Counted from the stretch's first letter, positions 10,658-20,161 are shown. The stretch is 55,972 nucleotides of DNA from Trabulsiella guamensis ATCC 49490 (GCF_000734965.1 NZ_JMTB01000004.1:1-55972), one strand, 5' to 3'. Numbers and translations are program-made. The notes: a model not told the origin generated them from the sequence alone.

Positions 10658-10751
10658 AAAAAAAATACCCAACGGTGAGGTTGGGTAAAGTATTAATCAG
10701 GAAGTTATAACGAGGGCAGTGTAAAACAACTAAGGCTAATAACGAAGAAAT
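10658..10751 (-). ncRNA. rseX: RseX-like small RNA candidate
   Basis: On the minus strand an 8-bp hairpin (TACCCAAC/GTTGGGTA) followed by eight U residues forms a clear intrinsic terminator ending at 10658. A promoter at 10758-10786 would start transcription near 10751, giving an RNA of about 94 nt. E. coli RseX, an Hfq-dependent sRNA that represses ompA and ompC, is about 91 nt and sits at the same place, upstream of the OmpS1/YedS porin gene in the same orientation. The assignment rests on synteny, size and terminator; I cannot align the body to RseX from memory. No open reading frame of note lies within it. Confidence 0.6.
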
Positions 10752-10757
10752 AATGAC

Positions 10758-10786
10758 ATTAAATATGTAAAAATAAAAGTCTGTAA
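10758..10786 (-). promoter_or_regulatory. Promoter of the RseX-like RNA
   Basis: On the minus strand there is a -35 TTACAG (10781-10786), a 17-base spacer and a -10 TTTAAT (10758-10763). The -10 is good and the -35 modest. Confidence 0.5.
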
Positions 10787-11009
10787 CCGGATAATTTAAT
10801 TATTTTGTTGGGTTATAAATAACGTGAATAAATACGCTAAAATAATAAATGAAAGGCAGAGATGATGTCTGGCACTCTTACCGTTGGTAAAAGCCACGGG
10901 CAAAATACTATCACCTGCAGAATTACCGGCTATACTGTGACAACAGTCACATTTGCGGACGTTAAATACGATAAAAGACCATCTACAGGACAGGAGGTGA
11001 GAACCGGGT

Positions 11010-11279
11010 ATGGAAGATAGAGTAAAACGCGGCCCTGGTGGCAAACTGGCATTATGGGTCTTCTATGCTTTCTGCGGCTATTTTGTCTGGGCGATGGCGC
11101 GCTATTTCTGGGTGATAAGCCAGGTGCAAGCCTTTCCAGGCGCGACGCTTGATGGCGAACTGGGATCGACCATCGGGAAATGGGTGGGGGCGCTGCTGGG
11201 GTTTCTGGTGCTGAGCGTTGTCGGCGTTGTGCTCGGCTATATCGCCTGGGTTACCCGCCCGCAACAGATCGAAGAGTGA
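11010..11279 (+). CDS. Small inner-membrane protein, possibly YedR-like
   Basis: This 89-residue protein has two hydrophobic segments (about 13-33, [19 protein letters not shown], and about 58-80, [21 protein letters not shown]) and a basic N-terminus, so both ends are probably cytoplasmic. The ribosome site AGGAGGTGA, 9 bases before the ATG, is close to perfect, which argues that the gene is real. Its place between the RseX-like RNA and dcm corresponds to yedR in E. coli, but I cannot confirm the homology. The E. coli gene yedJ, expected between yedR and dcm, is absent. Function unknown. Confidence 0.7.
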   Translation: MEDRVKRGPGGKLALWVFYAFCGYFVWAMARYFWVISQVQAFPGATLDGELGSTIGKWVGALLGFLVLSVVGVVLGYIAWVTRPQQIEE

Positions 11280-11376
11280 CCTCACGCCCCGCGCGGCGGG
11301 CAGCCGCGCAGGAGGTAATCCGGCAACGCATTTTTGTGATACTCTCTGTCCAACTTTGTCTTGTCCGGTTACGCCC

Positions 11377-12810
11377 ATGCAGGAAAACATTTCGTTTAAT
11401 ATCCCGACGTCACCCTCCGCTGAAGTGAATGTGGTGGATCCCAACGCGCTCCTGACCCGGTTGCTGAGCATCTATGATGTCAAAACGCTCGTTGCGCAGC
11501 TGAATGCGGTGGGGGAGCAGCACTGGAGCCCCGCAATCCTTAAACGCGTGGTTGAAATGGCGCGCGCGGACAAACGGCTGAGTGAAGCTGAATGCGCACG
11601 GCTTTCCGCATTGCTACCCAGACCACCGCAAAACCATCCGCATTATGCGTTCCGGTTTATCGATCTCTTCGCTGGCATCGGCGGTATTCGTAACGGTTTT
11701 GAAGCCATTGGCGGGCAGTGCATATTCACCAGTGAGTGGAACAAACACGCGGTTCGCACCTACAAAGCGAACTGGTACTGCGATCCTGACCAGCATCAGT
11801 TTAATGAGGATATCCGCGACGTTACCCTCAGCCATCACCCGGACGTCACTGATACTGCCGCCGCAGAGCATATTCGGGCTGTCATCCCTGAACATGATGT
11901 GTTGCTGGCCGGTTTTCCCTGTCAGCCGTTTTCACTGGCGGGGGTGTCGAAGAAAAACGCCCTCGGGCGCGCCCACGGGTTCGCCTGCGATACGCAGGGA
12001 ACATTATTTTTCGATGTGGTGCGCATTATTGGCGCCCGCCGACCGGCAATTTTCGTGCTGGAAAACGTCAAGAACCTGAAGAGCCATGACAAAGGCAAAA
12101 CGTTCCGTATCATCATGCAGACACTCGACGAACTGGGTTATGACGTTGCCGATGCCGACGAGATGGGGCCGGACGATCCGAAGATTATCGACGGGCAACA
12201 TTTCTTGCCACAGCACCGGGAGCGTATCGTGCTGGTGGGTTTCCGCCGTGACCTGAATCTGCAGCAGGGTTTCACTCTGCGCGATATCCCCGCTTTTTAC
12301 CCGTCACGCCGTCCGACTTTTGGTGAACTGCTGGAGCCAACGGTCGACGCCAAATTCATTCTGACGCCAGTGTTGTGGAAATACCTCTATCGCTATGCGA
12401 AAAAGCACCAGGCACGTGGTAATGGCTTTGGTTTCGGTTTGGTTGACCCCACCAATCCCCATAGCGTAGCGCGAACATTGTCTGCCCGTTACTACAAAGA
12501 TGGCGCAGAGATACTGGTTGATCGTGGCTGGGACAAGCCGCTAGGCGAACAGCATTTTGACGATCCACAAAACCAGCAGCGTCGTCCGCGTCGTCTGACA
12601 CCGCGCGAATGCGCCCGTCTGATGGGCTTCGAATCACCGCAGGGATATCACTTCCGCATTCCGGTGTCGGACACTCAGGCTTACCGGCAGTTCGGCAACT
12701 CGGTGGTGGTCCCTGCTTTTGCAGCGGTAGCGAAAATGCTGGAGTCGCGCATTTTACTGGCCGCAGCCATGCGGGAAAAAGAGGCAAAACGTGGCGGACG
12801 TTCACGATAA
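11377..12810 (+). CDS. dcm: Dcm, DNA cytosine-5 methyltransferase (CCWGG)
   Basis: This 477-residue C5-cytosine methyltransferase modifies the inner C of CCWGG. Motif [11 protein letters not shown] lies at about residues 94-103, and the catalytic PCQPFS has the nucleophile Cys182. Motif VI ENV (FVLENVKNL), motif VIII QHRERI and motifs IX/X ([21 protein letters not shown]) are all in order. The start at 11377 gives the MQENIS N-terminus shared with E. coli Dcm and a length close to its 472 residues. The gene overlaps vsr by 20 bases, the conserved arrangement that couples methylation to repair of the T:G mismatches it creates. There is no cognate restriction enzyme, as usual for Dcm. Confidence 0.97.
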   Translation: MQENISFNIPTSPSAEVNVVDPNALLTRLLSIYDVKTLVAQLNAVGEQHWSPAILKRVVEMARADKRLSEAECARLSALLPRPPQNHPHYAFRFIDLFAGIGGIRNGFEAIGGQCIFTSEWNKHAVRTYKANWYCDPDQHQFNEDIRDVTLSHHPDVTDTAAAEHIRAVIPEHDVLLAGFPCQPFSLAGVSKKNALGRAHGFACDTQGTLFFDVVRIIGARRPAIFVLENVKNLKSHDKGKTFRIIMQTLDELGYDVADADEMGPDDPKIIDGQHFLPQHRERIVLVGFRRDLNLQQGFTLRDIPAFYPSRRPTFGELLEPTVDAKFILTPVLWKYLYRYAKKHQARGNGFGFGLVDPTNPHSVARTLSARYYKDGAEILVDRGWDKPLGEQHFDDPQNQQRRPRRLTPRECARLMGFESPQGYHFRIPVSDTQAYRQFGNSVVVPAFAAVAKMLESRILLAAAMREKEAKRGGRSR

Positions 12811-13270
12811 AGCCACCCGCAGCAAGAACATGCGCGCCATCGGTACGCGGGATACGGCTATCGAAAAACGGCTTGCATTGCTGCTGGAATCTGCCGGATT
12901 TACATATACCGTACAGGATGCAACGCTGCCGGGGCGCCCTGATTTTGTGGTCGCTGACTATCAGTGCGTCATTTTCACTCACGGCTGTTTCTGGCATCAC
13001 CACGACTGCTACTTATTTAAAGTGCCTGCTACGCGTACCGAGTTCTGGCTGGAGAAAATCGGTAAAAACGTGACTCGTGACGAGCGAGACATGACGCTAT
13101 TGATTGAGCAAGGCTGGCGGGTACTGGTGGTGTGGGAATGCGCGCTGCGGGGGCGGATGAAACTCAGCGATGAGGCCTTAACCGCACGGCTTGAGGAGTG
13201 GATCTGCGGCGGCAACACCGCCGCGCAGATCGACACTCAGGGCATTACTTCTTCACTTCGCAGGGGGTAA
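12791..13270 (+). CDS. vsr: Vsr, very short patch repair endonuclease
   Basis: This 159-residue mismatch nicking endonuclease cuts 5' of the T in T:G mismatches that arise from deamination of Dcm-methylated sites. The N-terminus ([17 protein letters not shown]) matches the family. The catalytic Asp51 lies in LPGRPDFVV, and the His/Cys cluster [12 protein letters not shown] (residues 62-73) supplies the active-site and structural-zinc residues. It starts at a GTG (12791) inside the dcm reading frame. Its 3' end overlaps the convergent yedA by 26 bases, so the last residues (TSSLRRG) differ from the E. coli tail. Confidence 0.96.
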   Translation: MADVHDKATRSKNMRAIGTRDTAIEKRLALLLESAGFTYTVQDATLPGRPDFVVADYQCVIFTHGCFWHHHDCYLFKVPATRTEFWLEKIGKNVTRDERDMTLLIEQGWRVLVVWECALRGRMKLSDEALTARLEEWICGGNTAAQIDTQGITSSLRRG

Positions 13271-14156
13271 CTTCCGGGCGACCCGGCAACAGATATTTAC
13301 CCAGCGTCACCAGCACCACCGCGAAAATAATCACCGCCAGTGCCAGCCATTCAATCTCTGAAAGATGCTCTCCGCCAAAGCCTGTTCCAAGCAGTACGGC
13401 CACCACCGGATTCACGTACGCATAGCTGGTGGCAATCGCCGGAGAGACGTTGCGGATCAAGTACATATACGCATTAATGGCAATGACAGAGCCGAACAGC
13501 GACAGATAACCCACTGCAAGAAAGCCGGACAGCGACGGCATGGCAGTCAGTTTCTCGCCGGTCAGGAGCGAGGCGCACATCAGCACTATTCCTGCCGCCA
13601 GCATCTCAATCGCGCCCGCCATCATTCCCACCGGCAGTTCAATGCGTGAACCGTATACCGAGCCAAACGCCCAACTAACGGAACCGATCAGGATGAGAAT
13701 GGCGCCCCACGGGTTGCCGCTCAGGTTCCCGCCGCTGTTAAGCAGGACAATTCCTGCGAGACCAATGGCAATACCCAGCCATTCCAGCTTGCGGGTGGCA
13801 ATGCCGAAAAAACGGCTAAAACAGAGGGTGAACAATGGCACGGTGGCTACCATCACCGCGGCGATCCCTGACGGCACGTGCTGATGCTCAGCCACTGTCA
13901 CAAAACCATTACCTACCGCCAGCAGCAACACGCCAATCAGTGCAGCGTTCAGCAACGGACGGCGCGCCGGAAGTTTATGCCCGGTCGCCAACAGAAAACC
14001 CAGAAGTAAAACCCCGGCACAGAGAAAGCGGACGCCCGCCATCATGAACGGCGGCCAGCTTTCCACGCCGATACTGATAGCAAAATAAGTGGATCCCCAG
14101 ATGATGTAGAGCGCAAAAAGCGCTCCAAGGAGCGGCAGTAACTGTCGGACGCGCAT
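13245..14156 (-). CDS. yedA: YedA, DMT-superfamily (EamA) transporter
   Basis: This 303-residue inner-membrane protein has ten predicted helices in two EamA repeats. The first begins with [15 protein letters not shown], the classical start of the family, and the second with [14 protein letters not shown]. Members are drug/metabolite exporters; the E. coli YedA substrate is not settled. The gene is monocistronic, convergent with vsr and sharing its last 26 bases, so the two transcripts have complementary 3' ends. Confidence 0.92.
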   Translation of the reverse strand: MRVRQLLPLLGALFALYIIWGSTYFAISIGVESWPPFMMAGVRFLCAGVLLLGFLLATGHKLPARRPLLNAALIGVLLLAVGNGFVTVAEHQHVPSGIAAVMVATVPLFTLCFSRFFGIATRKLEWLGIAIGLAGIVLLNSGGNLSGNPWGAILILIGSVSWAFGSVYGSRIELPVGMMAGAIEMLAAGIVLMCASLLTGEKLTAMPSLSGFLAVGYLSLFGSVIAINAYMYLIRNVSPAIATSYAYVNPVVAVLLGTGFGGEHLSEIEWLALAVIIFAVVLVTLGKYLLPGRPEVTPCEVKK

Positions 14157-14333
14157 ACTTCCTCACGGCAAAATAGAAAGGTGGCTTATAGTAAACGTCA
14201 AAACGACCTGGCTGGCGAGCGCTTTAGTTGTCACAACAATGTATTAATTTTGTTGACAGTCGGGTCTATATGCAGGTGCGAAATTTTACTTCATACTTTA
14301 TCCGTACATACCAAAAAACAAAGGAATACGATT

Positions 14334-15245
14334 TTGGCGGGTTCAAGTCTTTTAACACTTCTGGATGATATTGCGACGCTGCTGGATGACATCTCCGTGA
14401 TGGGCAAACTGGCGGCAAAGAAAACGGCAGGCGTGCTGGGGGATGATTTATCGCTCAATGCGCAGCAGGTCTCTGGCGTGCGGGCAAACCGCGAGTTGCC
14501 GGTGGTCTGGGGCGTTGCCAAAGGCTCGTTTGTCAACAAGGTGATCCTGGTGCCGTTGGCGTTGCTAATCAGCGCTTTTCTGCCCTGGGCAATCACGCCG
14601 CTGTTGATGATTGGCGGCGCGTTTCTCTGTTATGAAGGGGTGGAGAAAGTCGTGCACACCCTACATGCCCGCAAACATCAGAATGATGAACAGGCGCGTC
14701 AGCAACGTCTTGAGGCGCTGGCGAATCAGGATATGCGCGTAGTCGAGCGCGATAAAATCAAAGGAGCGATCCGCACCGATTTTATCCTTTCGGCGGAGAT
14801 CGTGGCGATTACGCTCGGCATCGTCGCCGATTCGCCGCTGCTCAATCAGGTGCTGGTCCTGTCGGGGATCGCCATTCTGGTGACCATTGGCGTATATGGG
14901 CTGGTGGGCGTCATCGTTAAGCTGGATGACATGGGTTACTGGCTGGCGGAAAAATCCAGTGTGCTGGCACAGGCGTTGGGCAAGAGCCTGTTGTTTATCG
15001 CGCCGTGGCTAATGAAATCGCTTTCCATTGTAGGAACGCTGGCAATGTTTTTAGTTGGCGGCGGGATTATTGTTCATGGGCTGGCGCCGTTGCATCACGC
15101 CATTGAACACTTCACCGCCGAACAGGCGAGTGCGGTGCAATGGTTGCTGCCAACACTGTTTAACCTTGTGCTGGGATTTATCGTCGGTGCGGTGGTGCTG
15201 GCAGTGGTGAATGTCGTGAGTCGTTTACGTCCGTCACAAGGGTAA
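14334..15245 (+). CDS. yedI: YedI, DUF808 inner-membrane protein
   Basis: This 303-residue membrane protein of the DUF808 family has several hydrophobic segments (for example [18 protein letters not shown] and a glycine-rich one near [14 protein letters not shown]). The start is placed at a TTG at 14334, preceded by AAGGAA, because the product then begins with [20 protein letters not shown] as in the family and has its usual length. The upstream frame open from 14181 gives 51 residues without relatives. Function unknown. yodC follows after about 77 bases. Confidence 0.88.
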   Translation: MAGSSLLTLLDDIATLLDDISVMGKLAAKKTAGVLGDDLSLNAQQVSGVRANRELPVVWGVAKGSFVNKVILVPLALLISAFLPWAITPLLMIGGAFLCYEGVEKVVHTLHARKHQNDEQARQQRLEALANQDMRVVERDKIKGAIRTDFILSAEIVAITLGIVADSPLLNQVLVLSGIAILVTIGVYGLVGVIVKLDDMGYWLAEKSSVLAQALGKSLLFIAPWLMKSLSIVGTLAMFLVGGGIIVHGLAPLHHAIEHFTAEQASAVQWLLPTLFNLVLGFIVGAVVLAVVNVVSRLRPSQG

Positions 15246-15322
15246 AGTTCGGTCTGTCATTATGCAAAACGGGCAAACTTCGTCTAAGGTGAAAAAGTTT
15301 CACCCTGATACAGGAGGCAATG

Positions 15323-15502
15323 ATGGTCTTTTTGGTCAGTGATGAAGTTAAGCCTAAAAGTGGCGGGCCGCGTATGGTCGTGACCGGTTATTCCAGTGGG
15401 ATGGTAGAGTGTCGCTGGTATGACGGTTTCGGCGTGAAGCGGGAAGCTTTCCGTGAGGATGAACTCATGCCCGGCGACGGGCGGGGTCGGGAAGAGGCGT
15501 AA
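15323..15502 (+). CDS. yodC: YodC, small conserved protein
   Basis: This 59-residue cytoplasmic protein is of unknown function. The core GGPRMVVTGYSSGMVECRWY is the signature of the YodC/DUF2158 family. A perfect AGGAGG (15312-15317) favours the second of two adjacent ATGs (15323, 5 bases away) over the first (15320, 2 bases away). It ends just before a strong terminator. The same core GGPR...G reappears in dsrB, hinting at related small beta-barrel folds. Confidence 0.88.
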   Translation: MVFLVSDEVKPKSGGPRMVVTGYSSGMVECRWYDGFGVKREAFREDELMPGDGRGREEA

Positions 15503-15507
15503 CAACA

Positions 15508-15534
15508 ACGCCCGGCAATTTCGCCGGGCGTTTT
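15508..15534 (+). terminator. yodC terminator
   Basis: A perfect 9-bp stem ACGCCCGGC/GCCGGGCGT, a 6-base loop and TTTT lie six bases after the yodC stop. Confidence 0.85.
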
Positions 15535-15579
15535 ACTGGTTAATCTGACTGTGTCCTGGCGGGACAATCAGGGGTTCGT

Positions 15580-17282
15580 GTGCACAGTGAAACCTCCGTG
15601 GAGAGGCCGTCGTGGTTGAAAATGCTCAGCCGCCGTAAAAATCCGGGACGGGTGGTCAATTTTTGTTTCATCATCGTGCTCTTTTTCTCAACGCTACTGA
15701 CCTGGCGTGAAATCGTCGTGCTTGAAGATGCCTATATCTCAAGCCAGCGTAATAACCTCGAAAACGTGGCGCATGAAATGGATGCGCAACTTCAGTTCAA
15801 CGTTGACCGTTTGCTTTTTTTCCGTAATGGCGTGCAGGCGGCCATTAAAACTCCTCTGGCGTTCGAAGTGCTCGACAACGCGCGGGGTGAATTTGAGCAA
15901 AAACGCCTGGCATCAGAATGGACTATCACGCTTGATAAGCGCCGCACGTTGCCGGTATACGGCGTATCAGATGACTTCGTCAACAAAACCTCCATCCTCA
16001 CCCGAGAAAATACATTGCTGGAAAATGAAATCACGGCCACGCTGGAGCTGGGTTATCTGCTGCGACTGTCGCACAGCACACAGCGTCTGGCGGAGCGCAT
16101 GCTGTATGTATCGCTGGGGGCTTTTATCTCTCCAGTGATCCGAATCAGAACCTACATACCGTCATTTCCACCTATTACGGACTGGTGACCAGCCCGTGGT
16201 TTGCTATGCAGTCGCAGCGCAACAATCCGGCGCGGGGCATTCGCTGGACGACGATCCAGGAGACTGACAGCGTCGCGACAGAAGCCCAACTGGTCACCGC
16301 TTCTGTGCCTGTTGACGTAGATCGCTACTGGTTTGGCGTGCTGGCGATGGATTTTTCCGTCAGCGAGATGAAGGCGTTTTTGATGAGCGCGGTGGAAGGG
16401 GAAAAAGAGGGGGAGTATCAACTCTACGACAGTCGCATGAATCTGATTGCGACATCGGCGGGGGCAAATGACTATCCGCTGCGCCTTACGATTCGGGAAG
16501 AGGCGCAACTGGCGAATGATTTCGGCTACGATAACCGTGGTGGTTTGCGGCTGGTAACCAGTTATATCAGTTGGGAAAAGCTGCGTAATTTTGACGGCGT
16601 CCTGCTGCGGATCCATCGATTGCACGAGGGGGTACGCGGCGACTTCGGCACCATCACCATCGCCCTGGCGCTGGTGTGGATGCTGTTTACCATCATGCAA
16701 CTGATTGCCTGGTGGGTGATCCGCCGGATGGTCGCCAACATGGCAGGGCTACAGGAGTCGCTGCAATGGCGAGCCTGGTATGATGCACTGACCCGGCTCT
16801 ATAACCGCGGTGCGTTGTTTGAGCGGGCGCTGGACGCGGTTCAGGAGTGCAGGATGAAGCAACAACCGGTTTCGGTCATTCAGATTGATCTCGACCATTT
16901 TAAACGCATCAACGACGAATACGGTCACCAGGCGGGTGATCGGGTGCTTTCGCATGCCGCCAGTCTTATTAGTAGTAAAATTCGCGATACCGATATCGCC
17001 GGGCGTGTTGGTGGCGAAGAGTTCTGCGTCGTGCTGCCTGGTGCCTCGAGGGAAACAGCGCTGGAGATTGCCGAGCGCATCCGTCATCGTATCAACGTCC
17101 GTGAAATTCTGGTGGGGAAAGGAACGACGATGCGTATCAGCGCCTCTCTGGGGGTCAGCAGCAGCGACGAAAACGGGCAGTACGATTTTGAACTGTTGCA
17201 GTCTGTTGCTGACAGCCGTTTATATCTGGCGAAACAGGGCGGTCGTAACCGGGTCTGCGCCACGGACACGGGTTCGTTCTGA
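15580..17282 (+). pseudogene. dgcQ: dgcQ (yedQ), membrane diguanylate cyclase, one-base frameshift
   Basis: The product is a GGDEF cyclase that makes cyclic di-GMP; in E. coli DgcQ has an extracytoplasmic sensor domain between two membrane helices. The first frame (15580-16188, GTG start) holds the N-terminal helix FCFIIVLFFSTLLTW and half the sensor, then diverges after MLYVS at a run of five G (16116-16120). The homologous sequence resumes in another frame (G-F-Y-L-S, then [10 protein letters not shown]) and continues through the second helix and the GGEEF motif (17010-17024) to 17282. One extra base in the G run would restore a 567-residue protein, against 564 in E. coli. Either the gene is truncated or this is a homopolymer sequencing error. 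A GTG at 16185 could restart a shorter product. yedP, next to dgcQ in E. coli, is absent. Confidence 0.85.
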
Positions 17283-17318
17283 ACGACCACCTTTTTTAGC
17301 CTGATTTGCTTTATGGCC

Positions 17319-17332
17319 TAAGAATAATCCTA
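17319..17332. promoter_or_regulatory. RcsAB-box-like motif, distal to dsrA
   Basis: TAAGAATAATCCTA matches the RcsAB box consensus TAAGAATATTCCTA at 13 of 14 positions. It lies about 166 bases upstream of the DsrA start, just after dgcQ. Confidence 0.6.
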
Positions 17333-17446
17333 AAAACCCGCAACAAGGAGAAATAATCCGCCTGGAACCGATCCCTTTAATACCAGTCTGCGTGCGGGAT
17401 TGCAGTAGTTTCTGATGGAAAATTAGGCAATTTCAAATATTTCCCT

Positions 17447-17460
17447 TAAGAATAATCCTT
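17447..17460. promoter_or_regulatory. RcsAB-box-like motif overlapping the dsrA -35 region
   Basis: TAAGAATAATCCTT matches the RcsAB consensus at 12 of 14 positions. It is centred about 38 bases upstream of the DsrA start, abutting or overlapping the -35 element, a position where RcsB can contact RNA polymerase. Confidence 0.6.
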
Positions 17461-17485
17461 GTCTCGCAAAATAATTGCGGATAAT
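17458..17485 (+). promoter_or_regulatory. dsrA promoter
   Basis: The -10 GATAAT (17480-17485) lies six bases before the inferred start at 17492. A weak -35 CTTGTC/TTGTCT lies 15-16 bases further upstream. The E. coli dsrA promoter is temperature-responsive; whether this one is cannot be seen. Confidence 0.65.
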
Positions 17486-17491
17486 GTTTTC

Positions 17492-17583
17492 AACGCATCA
17501 GATTTCCTGGTGTAACGAATTTTCAAGTGCTTCTTGCAGTCGCAAGTTTTCATCCCGACCCACACTGGCGTCGGGATTTTTTT
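17492..17583 (+). ncRNA. dsrA: DsrA small regulatory RNA
   Basis: DsrA is an Hfq-dependent trans-acting sRNA that frees the rpoS leader for translation, mainly at low temperature, and represses hns. The sequence from AACGCATCAGATTTCCTGG through GTGTAACGAATTTT and GTGCTTCTTGC keeps the rpoS- and hns-pairing segments of E. coli DsrA. The third stem-loop ATCCCGAC...GTCGGGAT plus T run is the conserved terminator. Differences are concentrated in the middle stem-loop (CTTGCAGTCGCAAG) and the terminator loop. Length is about 89 nt to the first U residues, against 87 in E. coli. It is convergent with yodD, whose stop is only 9 bases away. Confidence 0.95.
17552..17583 (+). terminator. DsrA intrinsic terminator
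   Basis: An 8-bp stem ATCCCGAC/GTCGGGAT with a 10-base loop and a run of seven T. It forms stem-loop 3 of DsrA. Confidence 0.9.
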
Positions 17584-17592
17584 CAGCCGTAA

Positions 17593-17820
17593 CTATCGAT
17601 TAACCTCTGACACGCTGAAATCATGCACATCGAGCTCAAAGGCTTCGGCCAGCTCACGCCAGGTGTGGTACTCGCGCCCGTCAACGCTGACGTGGTGCGG
17701 GTCATCGGCACAACGATGCACTTCGCTTTCACTGATCTCATTAATGGCCGCCAGCAAGGCATCAACGTCAACGTTAACCTCGCGTTTGGCGGTGTCACTG
17801 TACTCTTTGGCGGTTTTCAT
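17593..17820 (-). CDS. yodD: YodD, small stress-associated protein
   Basis: This 75-residue cytoplasmic protein is nearly identical to E. coli YodD, with the start MKTAKEYSDTAKREV and the end LDVHDFSVSEVNR. In E. coli it is induced by stress including peroxide and acid, and its molecular role is unknown. It is a single gene, convergent with dsrA and divergent from dsrB. Confidence 0.93.
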   Translation of the reverse strand: MKTAKEYSDTAKREVNVDVDALLAAINEISESEVHRCADDPHHVSVDGREYHTWRELAEAFELDVHDFSVSEVNR

Positions 17821-17872
17821 TAACTTACCTCCCGACTCTTGCGGCTACCCCCGTAAGTATAGACGCCGATAA

Positions 17873-18142
<270 letters not shown>

Positions 18143-18154
18143 GGTATTGAGGTC

Positions 18155-18191
18155 TCTGACAAACGGCGGCGCCTGCCGCCAGTTTGTCAGA
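18155..18191. repeat. Inverted repeat between dsrB and rcsA
   Basis: A long hairpin (TCTGACAAAC + GGCGGC, GCCT loop, GCCGCC + GTTTGTCAGA) with one bulged A ends directly at the rcsA stop. It lacks a T run on either strand. It sits between convergent genes and may shield or end both transcripts. Confidence 0.6.
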
Positions 18192-18192
18192 A

Positions 18193-18816
18193 TCAACGCA
18201 TATTGACATAGATACCAGAAGTTACGTTGTCGGTCAGTCGAACAACATGATAGATAACCTGCTTATTATGCGTTTTTATTTTCTTTTTAATATTACCTTT
18301 ATGTGATGATACAGTTTTAGCTTTAATATTCATTTGATCTGAAATCTGGATGGTTCCCTGTCCGGACATCCACATTTTTAACATGCTGGATTCAGTACGG
18401 CTTAATGATAATGTCGGCAGATTAATATGCGTGACGCTATCTTCTTCTGTTTTCAGCAGATCGCCTAAAATATCATCCAATGATTCCGGTTTTATTGATT
18501 TAGAACTAATAAGCAAATTTTTCCGGACCAGTAAATACTCATCGAAGTGAATATTCGCTATTGCCATGAATACAATGAACAGTGTCCTGGGATGTTGATT
18601 AATGATCTGCTTGATCAGCTGACTGCTTCCCGGGTCATGGATGAAGCAATCTTCATTAATGAACACGACAGACGGCTGACGTGCGTCACAGACTTTGGCG
18701 AGTAAGTCGACGCTGTCGACATCGCAGATATCACGCTTTTTCACCCCCCGACTTGCCAGGTACCCGGTCAATCCCAGCCGGGTGTAACTGCATAGATCCA
18801 TAATAATCGTTGACAT
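18193..18816 (-). CDS. rcsA: RcsA, capsule-synthesis co-activator
   Basis: This 207-residue LuxR/FixJ-type protein pairs with phosphorylated RcsB to activate capsule genes and its own gene, and to repress flhDC. The N-terminal half is a degenerate receiver-like domain. The C-terminal helix-turn-helix includes [18 protein letters not shown] and [19 protein letters not shown] at about residues 137-175. The length equals the E. coli protein. RcsA is a Lon substrate and is indirectly raised by DsrA, whose gene is about 0.6 kb away. An RcsAB-like box lies about 250 bases upstream. Its neighbour fliR is read in the same direction. Confidence 0.95.
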   Translation of the reverse strand: MSTIIMDLCSYTRLGLTGYLASRGVKKRDICDVDSVDLLAKVCDARQPSVVFINEDCFIHDPGSSQLIKQIINQHPRTLFIVFMAIANIHFDEYLLVRKNLLISSKSIKPESLDDILGDLLKTEEDSVTHINLPTLSLSRTESSMLKMWMSGQGTIQISDQMNIKAKTVSSHKGNIKKKIKTHNKQVIYHVVRLTDNVTSGIYVNMR

Positions 18817-19059
18817 GGCATACCCTCACTCAATGTGTAACGATAATTAACCCATCACCTTTACCACTGCCAAACAGCCTGAATTTAAAGTTTAAAAGAG
18901 CAGGCGAAGGCAAACAGGCGACCTCAACTATCCCGTAAAGTGTCTTATAATTTGCCAGGAATCTTCTCAAAGTAAAGTAAATGTTATGTTCTGTGAACTG
19001 CTTAAAAACAAATAAGCCGCACCAGATATATCCTGGAAGATGTTTTTAATGTTTTATTT

Positions 19060-19073
19060 TAAGAATTTCCTTA
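19060..19073. promoter_or_regulatory. RcsAB-box-like motif upstream of rcsA
   Basis: TAAGAATTTCCTTA is a near-palindromic 14-mer matching the RcsAB consensus at 11 of 14 positions. It is about 250 bases upstream of the rcsA start codon and immediately after the fliR stop. Autoregulation of rcsA through such a box is established in E. coli. Confidence 0.6.
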
Positions 19074-19090
19074 GAGTAACAATACAACTG

Positions 19091-19885
19091 TCAGGGGGAA
19101 TTTATTTTCGGCAACTCACTGATAATATCCGCAAGTAGGTCAAAAATCTCACTAAATAAGTGTTCGCAGAAAGGAGCAATCAATGGCATCAGTGCCGACA
19201 TCAACAAAATCCCAACGGTAAGCGTAATTGGAAAGCCTATCACGAACACCGAAAGCTGAGGCGCCATTCGGTTAAGCATGCCTAATGCAAAGTTAATGGT
19301 GAGCAGCAGCGTAATGATCGGCAGCGCCAGCATCAGACCGTTGAGGAAGATAAGCCCACCGGCCCGGGAAAGTGCCATAAACGCATTGCTGTTGATAGGC
19401 TCGCCGCCGATGGGCAACGTATGGAAAGTATCCACCAGCAACGACAGTAACCACAGGTGACCGTTAAACACCAGAAACAGCAGCATGGCGAGCATATCGA
19501 CGATGCGCGCCAGCACCGGCATATTCAGGTTGCTGCCAGGGTCGACGAACGTGGCAAACGACAGACCCATCTGCAGACCGATCACTTCCCCCGCATAACG
19601 CACAGCGGCAAAAGCAAACTGCATGGTGAACCCGAGCGCCACGCCGATCATCACCTGTTGCAACGCGAGCCACAGCGCGTTGGGGGAAAAGAGGGTGACG
19701 TCAGTCGGCGGGAGTGTTGGGGCGATAATAAACGTAATGATAAAACCCAGCCCCAGTTTCACCCGTTTGGGAACCGCTCTTTCACTGAGGATGGGGGCGG
19801 TAGAGATCAGCGCCAGCACGCGCAGCATTGGCCAGAAATAGAGACTCAGCCAGTGAAGCCACTGATCGCTGCTCACCTGCAACAT
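19091..19885 (-). CDS. fliR: FliR, flagellar export gate protein
   Basis: This 264-residue polytopic membrane protein is the fifth-to-last part of the FliPQR core channel of the flagellar type III secretion system; one FliR joins five FliP and four FliQ. Hydrophobic segments span most of the protein. FliR-family stretches such as [28 protein letters not shown] (quoted in part: [13 protein letters not shown]) and VDPGSN are present. It ends the fliLMNOPQR operon. rcsA follows in the same orientation, with the RcsAB-like box between them. Confidence 0.95.
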   Translation of the reverse strand: MLQVSSDQWLHWLSLYFWPMLRVLALISTAPILSERAVPKRVKLGLGFIITFIIAPTLPPTDVTLFSPNALWLALQQVMIGVALGFTMQFAFAAVRYAGEVIGLQMGLSFATFVDPGSNLNMPVLARIVDMLAMLLFLVFNGHLWLLSLLVDTFHTLPIGGEPINSNAFMALSRAGGLIFLNGLMLALPIITLLLTINFALGMLNRMAPQLSVFVIGFPITLTVGILLMSALMPLIAPFCEHLFSEIFDLLADIISELPKINSP

Positions 19886-19891
19886 GATGGG

Positions 19892-20161
19892 TTACCCAAT
19901 GATGTAGGGCAGGTTGCTGAAAAGCGTACGCACATAGTCAATCAGCAGGTTCAGCATCCACGGACCGGCGACGATAATGGCGATAAATACAGCGATGATT
20001 TTCGGAATGAACGACAGCGTCATTTCGTTAATCTGCGTGGCGGCCTGCAAAATACTGATCAACAGACCGGTGATAAGCGCCACCAGTAACAATGGCGCCC
20101 CCAGCGTGAGCGCTATTTTCATCGCTTCCGTGCCCATCATCATGACCGATTCGGGTGTCAT
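19892..20161 (-). CDS. fliQ: FliQ, flagellar export gate protein
   Basis: This 89-residue protein has two transmembrane helices (about residues 14-40 and 50-75) and the FliQ/SctS pattern LLVALITGLLISILQAATQINEMTL. It forms part of the export-gate channel with FliP and FliR. It begins 11 bases after fliP and ends 6 bases before fliR, inside the fliLMNOPQR operon. Confidence 0.95.
   Translation of the reverse strand: MTPESVMMMGTEAMKIALTLGAPLLLVALITGLLISILQAATQINEMTLSFIPKIIAVFIAIIVAGPWMLNLLIDYVRTLFSNLPYIIG

Noticed and set aside
10796..11044. 82-residue minus-strand frame upstream of the RseX-like RNA
   Set aside because: It has no ribosome site or homology that I recognise, and it overlaps the start of the better supported plus-strand membrane protein gene.
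12356..13003. Open frame of 215 residues on the minus strand
   Set aside because: It spans the opposite strand of dcm and vsr, both of which are certain.
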